From CAYNKA01 sp964397655 (GTDB lineage: Bacteria > Spirochaetota > Spirochaetia > DTKZ01): DNA of 64,000 nucleotides. The notes below the pieces were generated by a model, which saw nothing but the letters and a program-made list of their open reading frames with translations, made no database searches and had not been told where the DNA came from. Positions 43,292 to 53,213 of the stretch are shown here, piece by piece (positions within the stretch are counted from its first letter, which is position 1; each line of letters opens with the position of its first letter). The translations under genes were made by a program, and so were the position numbers. The stretch covers positions 1-64,000 of the forward strand of contig CAYNKA010000001.1 of assembly GCA_964397655.1 (NCBI GenBank), given 5' to 3'.

Positions 43292-44285
43292 CCTTCCTCC
43301 GGAGCTCGTGGCCCAGTACCCCTCCGAACGGCGCGGGGAATCCCGCCTCATGACCGTCCGCAGGGCTTCCGGCGCCTTCGATCACGGTACGGTGAGCATG
43401 CTGCCTGACCTGCTCGAGCGTGGAACGCTCATGGTCTTCAACGACAGCAGGGTGAGGAGGGCGAGGCTCAAGGGCCGCGTGAAGGGAACCGGAGGCGCGG
43501 TTGAATTCCTCCTCCTCAAGCCTCTCGAAGACGGACGCTGGAAGGTGCTCACGGACAGGTCCCGGCGGCAGCGGCCGGGGAAGGTCTACCTTTTTCCGGA
43601 AGGGCTCGAAGCGGTCGCCGAGGGAGGGGAATCGGGTGATCGGGTGTTCCGCTTCTCCTTCCCCGTGACCGAAGACTACCTCGAGCGGAACGGACACGTT
43701 CCGCTTCCTCCGTACATAAGGCGGGAGGACGTGGCGGCGGATTCCGAGCGCTATCAGACGGTCTATGCACGGAAGGTGGGCTCGTCGGCGGCTCCGACGG
43801 CGGGACTGCACTTCACCGAAGAGCTGCTCGGAAAGCTGGATGCGAGGGGTATAGAACGGCGTTTCGTGACCCTCCATGTCGGGCTCGGGACCTTCCTGCC
43901 GGTGCGGACGGAGAACATCGAGGATCACCGGATGCACGAGGAGGAATTCGAGATCGGGAGGGAGACGGCCGAGGATGTCAACCGGGCGAAACGGGAAGGG
44001 CGGCCCGTTCTCGCGGTGGGAACCACCTCGCTTCGCGTGCTCGAATCGGCATGGGACGGCGACGGCCTCCGTTCGGGACCCGGTTCGACGTCCGTCTTCA
44101 TCTATCCGGGCTACCGGTTCCGCTGCGTCGACCGTCTCTTCACGAATTTCCACACGCCGGAATCCACCCTGCTCATGCTCGTATCGGCGTTCGCCGGCAA
44201 AGACCTCGTGTTCCGAGCCTACCGGGAGGCGGTCGAGAAGGGCTATAGGTTCTTTTCCTACGGGGATGCGATGCTCATCGTATGA
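43266..44285 (+). CDS. queA: S-adenosylmethionine:tRNA ribosyltransferase-isomerase QueA
   Basis: 339 residues covering the whole family: FDLPPELVAQYP at the start, TAGLHFTEELL, HVGLGTFLPV and NFHTPESTLLMLV near the end. It adds the epoxycyclopentane precursor of queuosine to tRNA. Joining ruvB and queA is common in bacteria. The start overlaps ruvB. It ends 10 bases before the convergent gene at 44295. Confidence 0.94.
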   Translation: MKTREFFFDLPPELVAQYPSERRGESRLMTVRRASGAFDHGTVSMLPDLLERGTLMVFNDSRVRRARLKGRVKGTGGAVEFLLLKPLEDGRWKVLTDRSRRQRPGKVYLFPEGLEAVAEGGESGDRVFRFSFPVTEDYLERNGHVPLPPYIRREDVAADSERYQTVYARKVGSSAAPTAGLHFTEELLGKLDARGIERRFVTLHVGLGTFLPVRTENIEDHRMHEEEFEIGRETAEDVNRAKREGRPVLAVGTTSLRVLESAWDGDGLRSGPGSTSVFIYPGYRFRCVDRLFTNFHTPESTLLMLVSAFAGKDLVFRAYREAVEKGYRFFSYGDAMLIV

Positions 44286-44294
44286 GAGAGGGAA

Positions 44295-44900
44295 TCAGTA
44301 GGTCGAGGCGTCCATGGCCCTGAAGTCCTTGCGGACCTTTTCGAGTCTTGCGAGATGTTCGTTGATGATGTCCTCGTAATCGAGGTCCTTCGTTTCGATC
44401 CTGAGGTTCTCGTCTTCCCAGAACTGGATCTCCTCCAGGTGGTACTTGAGGGGGGCGGCCTTGGCCGACCACTTCTTCGCCTCCTCCCAGTAACGGAGGG
44501 CGTACTTGAAAAGCTCTTCCGCCCGATCGAGGCTTTCGAGGTTGTCCTCCTTCCACGGGGCGTTGTAGAAATACGCCGTCATCTTCTGGTACTTGCCTCC
44601 CCAGACGAGATGCTGTTCCACGAGCTTGAGGTTGACGTGCATGTAGAAAAGATAGCGGTAGCGTTCCCAATGCTTCGAATCCGGTATCTTGGCGAGGGCA
44701 TAGAGGGGATTCGCGAAATCGGAACTCAACGCCAGCCTGAGGTATGAGACGTTCTCCGCGATGCGTTCCGGATACTGATAATAATGCACGTGGAAGAGGC
44801 GGTAGAATTGCTCCGCGTACATGATCTTGTATCCGTAGGCCGACGGTGCGGAAAAGAGGAGGACGAAGAGCGTCGCCGCGGGAAGGAAACGATGCCTCAT
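44295..44900 (-). CDS. Secreted protein of unknown function next to tmk
   Basis: 201 residues from ATG 44900. A signal peptide (FLPAATLFVLLFSAPSAYG) is followed by an all-helical, Tyr/Trp- and charged-rich mature protein (for example QFYRLFHVHYYQYPERIAEN). I do not know a named family; it resembles TPR-like helical repeats in composition. It starts 7 bases after tmk, so the two are co-transcribed. Probably periplasmic. Confidence 0.78.
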   Translation of the reverse strand: MRHRFLPAATLFVLLFSAPSAYGYKIMYAEQFYRLFHVHYYQYPERIAENVSYLRLALSSDFANPLYALAKIPDSKHWERYRYLFYMHVNLKLVEQHLVWGGKYQKMTAYFYNAPWKEDNLESLDRAEELFKYALRYWEEAKKWSAKAAPLKYHLEEIQFWEDENLRIETKDLDYEDIINEHLARLEKVRKDFRAMDASTY

Positions 44901-44907
44901 GCCTATA

Positions 44908-45528
44908 TTATCGGAATTTCGAGTAAAAGCTCCAGATTTCATCGGCGATCTTTTCCGGGCCGAGCGTGCCGTCGATGACGAGGATGCGCATGGGAGACCC
45001 TTCGCATCCCGCGAGGACCTTCCGATAGTTGTCGCGGACCTTTCGCTGGAAATCGAGGCGCTCGTAGACCTCGCGCGTCTCCCTGGCCGCCATCCTTTCC
45101 TCGGCAACTTCCGGCGGCACCTCGAGAAAGAAGAGGAACTCGGGGAGAGGAAAACGCGAATTGAGCGATTCGACGAGGCCGAAATCGCAGTCCACGGCCT
45201 GATAGGCGAGAGAGGAAAAGAGATAGCGGTCGCATACGACCGTTTCGCCCTTCGCGGTCCTTTCCGCGATTCCGTCCTTCCCGAACACGTGCTCGTTCCT
45301 GTCCGCGGCGAAAAGGTAGGCGGCGGTCGAGGGTGCGAAGGAATCCGTGCCCTTCAGGAAGGACCGGATGGCCTTCCCGATCGGACCGGATGTGGGCTCG
45401 CAGGTCGAGCTCGCGGGGAGCCCTTTGCTCTGAAAGCGTTCGTGGAGCAAGCGGCTCTGCGTCGTGGTTCCTGCCCCGTCGAGCCCCTCGAGGACGATGA
45501 ATTTTTTCAGTGTTTCCCGATTACGCAT
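44908..45528 (-). CDS. tmk: Thymidylate kinase
   Basis: 206 residues. P-loop GLDGAGTTTQ (about 15-24), DR motif in CDRYLFSSLAYQ and the LID region EVYERLDFQRKV. It phosphorylates dTMP to dTDP. The P-loop has Thr-Thr-Thr after Gly-Ala-Gly rather than GKS/T, as in some thymidylate kinases of this phylum by my recollection, so the usual Lys is missing and worth a check. Divergent from tamB. Confidence 0.87.
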   Translation of the reverse strand: MRNRETLKKFIVLEGLDGAGTTTQSRLLHERFQSKGLPASSTCEPTSGPIGKAIRSFLKGTDSFAPSTAAYLFAADRNEHVFGKDGIAERTAKGETVVCDRYLFSSLAYQAVDCDFGLVESLNSRFPLPEFLFFLEVPPEVAEERMAARETREVYERLDFQRKVRDNYRKVLAGCEGSPMRILVIDGTLGPEKIADEIWSFYSKFR

Positions 45529-45684
45529 GATTCCCGCCGGTTTCTTTTCCCCTGCAACTATGCTACAGTCTACCGGGAAGAAGAGGGCTCGTCCAGCCGC
45601 GAAAATACCCCGATATTGTCGATAGAAGCGTGAAATCTGTAACCTTATGAGCGCCTAACCGTTTTTAGCAAGGAGAGATAGTCT

Positions 45685-48600
45685 TTGGCGATCCGGGACC
45701 CCGGCCATGCGATGGTCAAAATCTTCTCATTGACCCTTTTTCTCGCCGTGTCGGGCGCTCTCTATTTCCCGATCCAGGCTTTCGTCGAGCGGAAGACCGC
45801 GGAGGCCAAGAGAGAGATCGTCGATTTCCTTGAGAGCAGGATCAAGAGGAAGATCGCCTACGAGTCGATTTCTCCCTCCATTTTCCGATACGTAGAAATC
45901 CGAAATCTGAGCCTCACCGACGCCCAGGGAGGGCGCCTCACGACCATAAAGAAGCTCCGGGTTCACTACGACGTTTTCTCCCTGATCGGAAGGAAGGGCG
46001 GACCCGGGATTTCGGAGATCAGCGTCGAGAATTCCTCCCTCGAGTTCGACCTTCGCCGCGACCGGGATCTCATCGATTTCCTTCTCGGGCGGAACGGTTC
46101 CGATGGTGCGACGGAATCGCCGGAGGCTTCCGGCGGTCCGTTCATCAGAAAGGTGAAGATCACCGGCCGCAACCTCAACATCGTCGTAAGGACGGAGGAT
46201 GGTGAATGGACCGCCGAACGGCTCTTCCTCGTCCTCCAACCGGGAAGGGACGCGGCCTCGGTGAGAATCCGGGGCGGGCTGTCCTACGAGGCGGCGAAGG
46301 ACGGAGCCCTCTTCAGATGGGGCAGGACGGTCGTCGATCTCCGGGGACAGGTCGGCAATTCCTACGAGCGGTCGGAGGTGCAGATAGCTTTCTCACGCTT
46401 CGCTTCGAACCTCTTCGACGCGAGACGACAGACCTTCCGCGTCGTTTTCGACGGCGAATCGCTCGCCATGAGGAAGGTGCAGGACAATACTCCGTTCGAC
46501 GCCGGCCTCGTTTTCCATCTTCCGACGCGCACGTTGAAGGGCGATTTCATCTCATCGAATTTCACGCCTTCCACGGTAGTTCGTTTCAAGGACTCGCTCT
46601 CCTATCTGAACGACTGGATGGGGACGGCCCTCACGGCCAAGGTCGCGGCGGGCTGGGAACCTTCCTCGGGAAAGCTCGCTTATTCGGCCGACTTCGACTC
46701 CGTCGTCAAGGGCTCGGTCGCTGCCGGTGAAACGCGGATCGTCGGAAAGGCGGGCGGGAACGAGCGCGAAGTTCGATTCGCACCCTTCCGTGTGGTCAAC
46801 GCGCGCACGGATTCCGTATTCGAGGGGACGGTGGATCTCGAGTCCCTGCTTCCCGAAGGGAAAGTGAAAATCACCCGGCTCGATCTCCCGGATCTCCCGA
46901 GGATGTCGGGGGAATTCGATCTCAGGAGGAGCGGCGGTGCGCTGTCCTTCTCAGGTCCGGGCGTGGCGATCGGAAACGAAACGATCCGCGCGCCCGAGGG
47001 AAGGATTCTCGTGGGAAAGAGCCTCGTGCGCGTGTCCGCGGCCTTCTCGCTCGACGAGGTCGGAGCCTCGTCGGTCCGAGCCGACCTGTCGTTCCCCTTC
47101 GCGAAGAATTCGCCCATGTCTTTCGGCGTCGATTTCGAGGCGGTGCCGTCCTCGAAGATCGTCGCCTTGGTCGAGGAGGTTTCGCCCGGTCACGAGCTTC
47201 CGCTCGACGACCTGAAAGGCCGCGATTTCGCCCTTTTCGGCAGCGTTTCGGGAAGCACCGATTTCAGGTCGTTGAGCCTGAACTTCCCGGCCATCGTCGT
47301 ACGGGACGGCCGGAACGGGATGAATTTCGTAGAACTTTCGGGCTCCTTCGATCGGGGACGCATAGAGGTTTCGCGGTGGAACTTCCGCTGGGCAGCGGTG
47401 AGCGGAAACGGAAATCTGCGCGGCGAGCTTTCGGAAGACGGGAGACTCGTTTTCGAGTCGGGGTTTTCGATCCTCGACGTCCCTTATGAAATCTCCGGGC
47501 TCCTCGATCCGAGGGGTTATCTCCGGCTCAAAGGGCTGTACGGGCTCTCCGCCGAGCTCGCGTGGAAGGAACGAGGTCCGTTGTTCGGGGACGTCGCCAT
47601 AGAGAATCTGCCACTTCCGGGCCTGGGGGACGACGTCAGGCTGTCCGCGAAGGCGGGCGTCAATTTCGAGGATATGTCGTCGTGGAAGGTCGATATCACG
47701 ACCCTTTCCCTGACCGGCCTCAGGGTCGTGCCCGGTACCGTTTCCGCGATCGAACTGGCGGGCACCCTGGGCCCCCTCCGAGGAGACATAGCCAAGCTGA
47801 AGTACAGGGACCGCCACTCGGAGCTGGAAGGGGGCGGAGTCCTGCGCTACGAATTCCGGCCTCCTTCTATTTCCGGAGATCTCAAGCTGTCCGACTCGGG
47901 GGGCAAGGAACGCTACAGCCTGACTTTCTCCGCGAACTCGACCGCGGGTTCCGGGCTCGTCGGTTTCGCGGGAGCCCCGGCGGAAAGGCTCGGGATCGCC
48001 GAGCTCACGGGCAGGCTCGCGGGATCGGCGGTGGTCACCGGAATCCCGGACGATCCCGATGTCCGTCTCTCCGCGACGCTCGAGGATGCCGCCCTCGGCG
48101 ACTCCTCGCTCGCGGTGTCCGTGAGCGGAAGTTACCGGCGAGGCGTATTCACCCTGGATGAGGCGAGCGCGAGATACCGGTATTTTCAGATCGCGGGCGC
48201 CAAGGGCGAGCTGGATCTGGGACGGGGTACGTTCGATCTGGAAACCGGCTTTTCCTATCGATTGAGCACGAGTCCGGTCGAGTGGCGGCTGGGCTTCAAG
48301 GCCCGGTTCGATCAGAACAGCCGGATCGAGGATCTCAGGAACATCCCGGCCGGGAAATGGTGGGGGGGGGTGACCGTTTCCACGTCGAACGAATCCGTCG
48401 ATCCGCTCCTTCGGGGATGGTCGATGGATGTCCGACGCGAAGGGAACACCACGGAATTCAGCGGCGGTCCCGGGGAGGGCTTGAAGGGTTACTATCGGGA
48501 CGACGGGGGCTTCGAGCTCTCGGTACAGGAGCCGCTTCCCGTCACCTTCGACGCTTCGGGAACGCTCACCTCCACGCGGATAGAGGCGGATTTCAACAGG

Positions 48601-50046
48601 ATCGCGTTCAAGGCGGAGAAGATCCCCAAGCTCCTCGACCTCACCGTGCTCAAATTCCTCCGCGGACAGGCGAAGGGCAACATCCGCGTTTCCGGCCCTC
48701 TCCGCGATCCGGACTTCTTCGGCGCCATCACGGCCACGCAGGTATACGCGAAGGTCGAGATCATCCCGGAGGAACTCGGCCCCTTCAGGGGAAATCTGAT
48801 ATTCAGGGAAAAGGAGTTCGTGCTCCAGTCCATGCTCGTTCCGGTGGAAGGCGGCACCGCGGAGGTGTCGGCTTCGTTCACTCTGGATCAATGGATTCCC
48901 GAGACCTACGCCGTCGACATCGACACGAAATCCTCCGGCGCGGTGCACGTTAAGTATGCGTTCGGCCCGATGAACCTGAACGGTTTCGCGAAGGGCCGGC
49001 TGTCCATCAACGGCGACATGCAGACCGCGAAAATCACCGGGAACATAACCGCCTTCTCGACCGTCATGACGATCGGCGACATCAACGCCGTGTCTTCGGC
49101 GGCTCAGCAGAGCCAGCAGCAGCCTCAGACCGCCATCGTACTCGACCTGAACATCGAATCGGGAAAGGCCGTTGAATTCTACTGGCCGAACACGAATTTT
49201 CCCATCCTCCGCACCTACGCGGACATAGGGCAGAAGCTCTCCGTAAGGCTCGACAGCCGAACGACGGATTTCCGCGTGGTCGGCGACATCAAGATCATCG
49301 GAGGCGAGATCTTCTACTTCGACCGGAGCTTCTATCTTCGCGAAGGCATGATCCGATTCGACGAACGCAAGGAGCTGTTCGATCCTACGTTGACGGCCCG
49401 TGCGGAAATCCGCGAAAGCACGGACGAGGGACTCGTCCGCATCTATCTGGTGGCGGACAACACGAAGCTCAGCCAGTTCTTTCCGAGGTTCGAGTCCGAC
49501 AGCGCGCTCACGAATCCCGAGATCCTCGCGATCCTCGGAAAGAACATATTCACGACGGAACCGACGGATTCCATCAACTTCTCCACGGCCCTGCTGGTCA
49601 CCAGCGACGTCCTCAGCCAGATCGGCCTGGTCAGGAACTTCGAGCGCGACATGAGGGAAAGGCTGGACGTGGACCTCTTTTCGTTCAGGACGCATATCGT
49701 GCAGAATGTGCTCCAGGAAGCGGTGAATCGGTCGAACACCACGGAGACGACGCGCGCGACCGATTACAACGACGTATCCTTCGGCCGGTATCTTGATAAA
49801 ACGAGCGTTTTTCTAGGAAAATACCTGAGCAAGGATATATTCCTGGAATTGCTCATGCAGTTCTATGCCCGTGATCCGTTGGAACGGAGAAGACGCGAAT
49901 TCGGGGGAATGGAAATCGAATCTGAAATCATGCTGGAATGGAAGACTCCGTTTTTCCTTCTCGAATGGACTCTCGCGCCGTCGAATCCGGACGAGTTGTT
50001 CGTTCGCGACATGACCTTTGCTTTCAAATGGAAATTCTCGTTCTGA
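45685..50046 (+). CDS. tamB: TamB-like translocation and assembly protein
   Basis: 1453 residues from TTG 45685 (AAGGAG 9 bases upstream; an ATG lies at 45712). One N-terminal membrane anchor precedes about 1100 residues of AsmA/TamB beta repeats (periplasmic bridge) and the C-terminal DUF490/TamB domain (about 1090-1440), with the motif GGEIFYFDRSFYLREG. TamB-like proteins span the periplasm and carry phospholipids to, or help insert proteins into, the outer membrane. Directly followed by bamA, so this is an outer-membrane assembly operon. Sequence at 45616-45645 gives only a weak promoter. Confidence 0.9.
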   Translation: MAIRDPGHAMVKIFSLTLFLAVSGALYFPIQAFVERKTAEAKREIVDFLESRIKRKIAYESISPSIFRYVEIRNLSLTDAQGGRLTTIKKLRVHYDVFSLIGRKGGPGISEISVENSSLEFDLRRDRDLIDFLLGRNGSDGATESPEASGGPFIRKVKITGRNLNIVVRTEDGEWTAERLFLVLQPGRDAASVRIRGGLSYEAAKDGALFRWGRTVVDLRGQVGNSYERSEVQIAFSRFASNLFDARRQTFRVVFDGESLAMRKVQDNTPFDAGLVFHLPTRTLKGDFISSNFTPSTVVRFKDSLSYLNDWMGTALTAKVAAGWEPSSGKLAYSADFDSVVKGSVAAGETRIVGKAGGNEREVRFAPFRVVNARTDSVFEGTVDLESLLPEGKVKITRLDLPDLPRMSGEFDLRRSGGALSFSGPGVAIGNETIRAPEGRILVGKSLVRVSAAFSLDEVGASSVRADLSFPFAKNSPMSFGVDFEAVPSSKIVALVEEVSPGHELPLDDLKGRDFALFGSVSGSTDFRSLSLNFPAIVVRDGRNGMNFVELSGSFDRGRIEVSRWNFRWAAVSGNGNLRGELSEDGRLVFESGFSILDVPYEISGLLDPRGYLRLKGLYGLSAELAWKERGPLFGDVAIENLPLPGLGDDVRLSAKAGVNFEDMSSWKVDITTLSLTGLRVVPGTVSAIELAGTLGPLRGDIAKLKYRDRHSELEGGGVLRYEFRPPSISGDLKLSDSGGKERYSLTFSANSTAGSGLVGFAGAPAERLGIAELTGRLAGSAVVTGIPDDPDVRLSATLEDAALGDSSLAVSVSGSYRRGVFTLDEASARYRYFQIAGAKGELDLGRGTFDLETGFSYRLSTSPVEWRLGFKARFDQNSRIEDLRNIPAGKWWGGVTVSTSNESVDPLLRGWSMDVRREGNTTEFSGGPGEGLKGYYRDDGGFELSVQEPLPVTFDASGTLTSTRIEADFNRIAFKAEKIPKLLDLTVLKFLRGQAKGNIRVSGPLRDPDFFGAITATQVYAKVEIIPEELGPFRGNLIFREKEFVLQSMLVPVEGGTAEVSASFTLDQWIPETYAVDIDTKSSGAVHVKYAFGPMNLNGFAKGRLSINGDMQTAKITGNITAFSTVMTIGDINAVSSAAQQSQQQPQTAIVLDLNIESGKAVEFYWPNTNFPILRTYADIGQKLSVRLDSRTTDFRVVGDIKIIGGEIFYFDRSFYLREGMIRFDERKELFDPTLTARAEIRESTDEGLVRIYLVADNTKLSQFFPRFESDSALTNPEILAILGKNIFTTEPTDSINFSTALLVTSDVLSQIGLVRNFERDMRERLDVDLFSFRTHIVQNVLQEAVNRSNTTETTRATDYNDVSFGRYLDKTSVFLGKYLSKDIFLELLMQFYARDPLERRRREFGGMEIESEIMLEWKTPFFLLEWTLAPSNPDELFVRDMTFAFKWKFSF

Positions 50047-50058
50047 CAAGGAGTATGT

Positions 50059-52650
50059 ATGCGGAAATGCGTCCTGATGCTGTGCTTCGCCCTTTTTTCA
50101 CTTTCTGTCGCATGGGCTCAAAACACGCAGGAATGGTATACGGGAAAACCCATCAAGGATATCACTTTCAAGGGCCTGAACACGGTCTCCGCGAACGAGC
50201 TTTCCAACGTAGTCGGCAAATACCGGGGGAAGAAATTCACCGATACGATTTTCTGGGATTTGCAGAGCAGCCTGTACGCCCTCGACTATTTCGACTCCAT
50301 CGTGCCAAACGCCCTTCCCGGCGACCCGGAGAAGAACTCGGTCGTCATAGAGTTCACCGTCGAGGAGAAACCGGTCGTCGGCGAGATCCAGTTCCGGGGC
50401 AACAAGGAAATAAGAACCGGGGACCTTCTCGACGTCGTGCTCGTGAAGACCGGCGACCTCGTGAACAATTCCAAGATCAAGATCGACGAGGAGGCGGTGA
50501 AGCAGCATTACCTAGAGAAGGGCTTCCCCGACGTCAAAGTGACGAGCTCCTTCGAGGACGACACGAAGAAGAAAAAGAAGATCATCGTCTTCACCGTGAA
50601 CGAGGGGAGCCAGACGAGCATAAAGACCATAAAATTCAGCGGCAACGTCTTCGCTTCCGAAAGCGCCCTGAAAAAGGGGATGGAAAGCAAGGAACAGTCG
50701 CTCTTCAACAGCGGCGTGTACCAGGAGAAGAAATTCAACCAGGACCTGCGCACGGTGGAAAAGTACTACCGCGAGCGCGGATACATCGACGCGAAGGTCC
50801 TGAACGTCGACCGGGTGGTCGAGCGCGACGAAGAGGAGAACAGGACGTACCTGCATCTCACGATCTTCATCCAGGAGGGCCAGCAGTACCAATACGGGGG
50901 GATGACGTTCAAGGGAAACAAGCTCTTCTCCACGGAGAAGCTCGAAGGGCTCTTGAAGCAGAAGTCGGGCGGACTGCTCAACCTCACCCTCGTGGACGCG
51001 GATTATCAGAAGGTCGCCGACCTCTATTACGAAAACGGCTACATCTTCAACACCATCAACCGCGAGGAAAAGCGCGACGAGACGAACAAGACGGTGAGCT
51101 TCGTAGTCAACATCGTGGAGAGGGGCCGGGCGCACATCGAGAACATCATCCTGAAAGGCAACAAGAAGACCAGGGATTTCGTCATGCTTCGGGAACTCCC
51201 GCTGGAAGTCGGCGACGTTTTCAGCAAGACCAAGATCATGGAAGGCCTCCGCAACCTCTACAACCTGCAATATTTTTCCGCGGTCACGCCGGAAACCCCT
51301 CCGGGAAGCGCGGACGGACTCATGGACCTGGTCATCAACGTCGAGGAGTCGAGCACCGCGGACATCATGTTCGGGCTCGCTTTCGGCGGCAACACCGATT
51401 TCCCGATCTCGGCGAACGTGCAGTGGACGGACAGGAATTTCCTCGGGGTCGGCGAGACCTTCAGCGTCAACCTCAACGCGTCCCCGTACGTACAGAGCCT
51501 CACCTTCAGCTTCCTGGAGAACTGGCTGACGGGAAGGCGCTGGTCGGGCGGCGTTGATTTCACGATAAGGCACAGCAAGACGACGGGAGTGCCCCAGGAC
51601 ATTCTCGGACCGGTCTTCGACGGCGACGATCCGGGCAAGAATGCTTTTCCCGATCCCTACACCGGGGAATACGTCTACGGCAGCAACGGAAAGCCATTCG
51701 GAAGGAAACCGACGAAAGAGGAGATCGAGCTCTACGGGCTGGAGCGCGATTACGAATACGCCGGCGGAACGACCGCCGTGGTGCCGAGCTCCTATCTCAT
51801 GACGTACGAAACCTACGATTTCTCGCTGGGCTTCAACACCGGATACCGCTGGCGCACCCCTGCCGGCATCTTCGGGATCGGCACCGGACTCAGGACGACC
51901 GTCAGCTTCCTCGATTACGACGAGGACCTCTACCGCCCCTATCTGCAAACCGACCGGGAAAACCGGGGCTCATGGGTCTGGACCAACAGTTTCCCGGTCA
52001 CCGTGTATCTCGACGGAAGGGATTATTACTTCAATCCATCGAGCGGCTATTACCTGAGCCAGACCGTGAGGTTCGTCGGCGGTCCGCTCCAGGGATCGAA
52101 ACATTACATCAAGACGCAGAGCAAGGCGGAGAACTTCTTCACCCTGATCGATTATCCCCTGACCGACGCATGGAAATTCAAAGTGGTCTTCGGCCTGCAT
52201 TCCGACCTTTCCTTCATCTGGCCGCAGTTCTGGGCCCCGGGCAACTACAGCAGGCTGACCGCCGGAACGAGCGACCTTCTCTACGTCGACGGCATGTACG
52301 TCGCGCGCGGCTGGTCCATCGAGTACGATCTGCGTTCGATCTGGGACAACTGGGCGGAACTCAGGCTGCCGATCTCGGAGCAGATCCTTTGGCTGGATTT
52401 TTTCTTCGACGCAGTGGGACGCTGGACGACGCCCAGGGATTTCACGAATCTCAGGATACAGGACTTTCTCTTCGGCTACGGCTGGGGCCTCCGGTTCACG
52501 ATTCCGCAGTTCCCGATCAGACTCTACATGGCGAAGCGCTTCTCGGTCGACGACAACAACGACGTCGTATGGAGGAAAGGGGCGCTCTTCCGAGACACCC
52601 TGGGGATGGACTTCGTATTCTCCATCGGATACGAAATTTTCAACAAATGA
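50059..52650 (+). CDS. bamA: Outer membrane assembly factor BamA
   Basis: 863 residues. A signal peptide (MLCFALFSLSVAWA) is followed by five POTRA domains (about 25-400) and a 16-strand barrel. The lid-lock motif VRGW/F-like sequence is VARGWS (about 758). It folds barrel proteins into the outer membrane. AAGGAG 7 bases before ATG 50059. Between tamB and skp. Confidence 0.93.
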   Translation: MRKCVLMLCFALFSLSVAWAQNTQEWYTGKPIKDITFKGLNTVSANELSNVVGKYRGKKFTDTIFWDLQSSLYALDYFDSIVPNALPGDPEKNSVVIEFTVEEKPVVGEIQFRGNKEIRTGDLLDVVLVKTGDLVNNSKIKIDEEAVKQHYLEKGFPDVKVTSSFEDDTKKKKKIIVFTVNEGSQTSIKTIKFSGNVFASESALKKGMESKEQSLFNSGVYQEKKFNQDLRTVEKYYRERGYIDAKVLNVDRVVERDEEENRTYLHLTIFIQEGQQYQYGGMTFKGNKLFSTEKLEGLLKQKSGGLLNLTLVDADYQKVADLYYENGYIFNTINREEKRDETNKTVSFVVNIVERGRAHIENIILKGNKKTRDFVMLRELPLEVGDVFSKTKIMEGLRNLYNLQYFSAVTPETPPGSADGLMDLVINVEESSTADIMFGLAFGGNTDFPISANVQWTDRNFLGVGETFSVNLNASPYVQSLTFSFLENWLTGRRWSGGVDFTIRHSKTTGVPQDILGPVFDGDDPGKNAFPDPYTGEYVYGSNGKPFGRKPTKEEIELYGLERDYEYAGGTTAVVPSSYLMTYETYDFSLGFNTGYRWRTPAGIFGIGTGLRTTVSFLDYDEDLYRPYLQTDRENRGSWVWTNSFPVTVYLDGRDYYFNPSSGYYLSQTVRFVGGPLQGSKHYIKTQSKAENFFTLIDYPLTDAWKFKVVFGLHSDLSFIWPQFWAPGNYSRLTAGTSDLLYVDGMYVARGWSIEYDLRSIWDNWAELRLPISEQILWLDFFFDAVGRWTTPRDFTNLRIQDFLFGYGWGLRFTIPQFPIRLYMAKRFSVDDNNDVVWRKGALFRDTLGMDFVFSIGYEIFNK

Positions 52651-52667
52651 TTCGCACGGGAGGAATC

Positions 52668-53192
52668 ATGAAATTGCGATATTGGACCCTCGTTCCGCTT
52701 CTTTTTGCGGTTCCTTCGCTCTTCGCTGAGCAGTTGACAACGGTCGGAATCGTGGACATCGCGAAAGTGACCACCGCGTTCTTCCGGGATTCACAGGCGG
52801 TTCGGGAACTCGACGACATGACGGCGAAGCTCCAGGCCGAGATCGACGGCATCACGGCGGAGATCAATTCCCTCAAGGAACGCAAGCTCCAGGCAGAGAA
52901 CCAGGGGAACAGGAGCCAGGCCCTTCAGCTGGACGAGGAAATCTACAACAAGACCAATTATCTCCGGGATTATTTCAGGATCAAGAGCAACCAACTCCAG
53001 GAGAAAAGGAACCGTCTGGCGGAATCGGCGTCATTCCTTTCCGAACTCCAGCGGGCGATCGCGTTCGTGGCCGAGGACCAGGGATACAACGTCATCATGA
53101 AGAGCACCGATCCGAATCTTCTCTGGTGGAGCAAGCAGGTGGATATCACCGACCTCGTCGTGCAGAGGCTCGTGCAGAACAGCGGGCAGTGA
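52668..53192 (+). CDS. skp: Skp/OmpH-like periplasmic chaperone
   Basis: 174 residues from ATG 52668 (GGGAGG 6 bases upstream). A signal peptide (VPLLFAVPSLFA) precedes the long coiled-coil helices of OmpH/Skp proteins: TVGIVDIAKVTTAFF, then charged heptads such as EINSLKERKLQAEN, and a final beta strand VAEDQGYNVIMK. It carries unfolded outer membrane proteins to BamA, encoded just upstream. Confidence 0.88.
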   Translation: MKLRYWTLVPLLFAVPSLFAEQLTTVGIVDIAKVTTAFFRDSQAVRELDDMTAKLQAEIDGITAEINSLKERKLQAENQGNRSQALQLDEEIYNKTNYLRDYFRIKSNQLQEKRNRLAESASFLSELQRAIAFVAEDQGYNVIMKSTDPNLLWWSKQVDITDLVVQRLVQNSGQ

Positions 53193-53213
53193 GGTCCCGT
53201 CCTTCGGAGGAGA

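Noticed and set aside
46951..49695. 914-residue minus-strand frame opposite tamB
   Set aside because: Arg/Glu/Val-rich shadow in a GC-rich gene; tamB fits its family in length and end motif.
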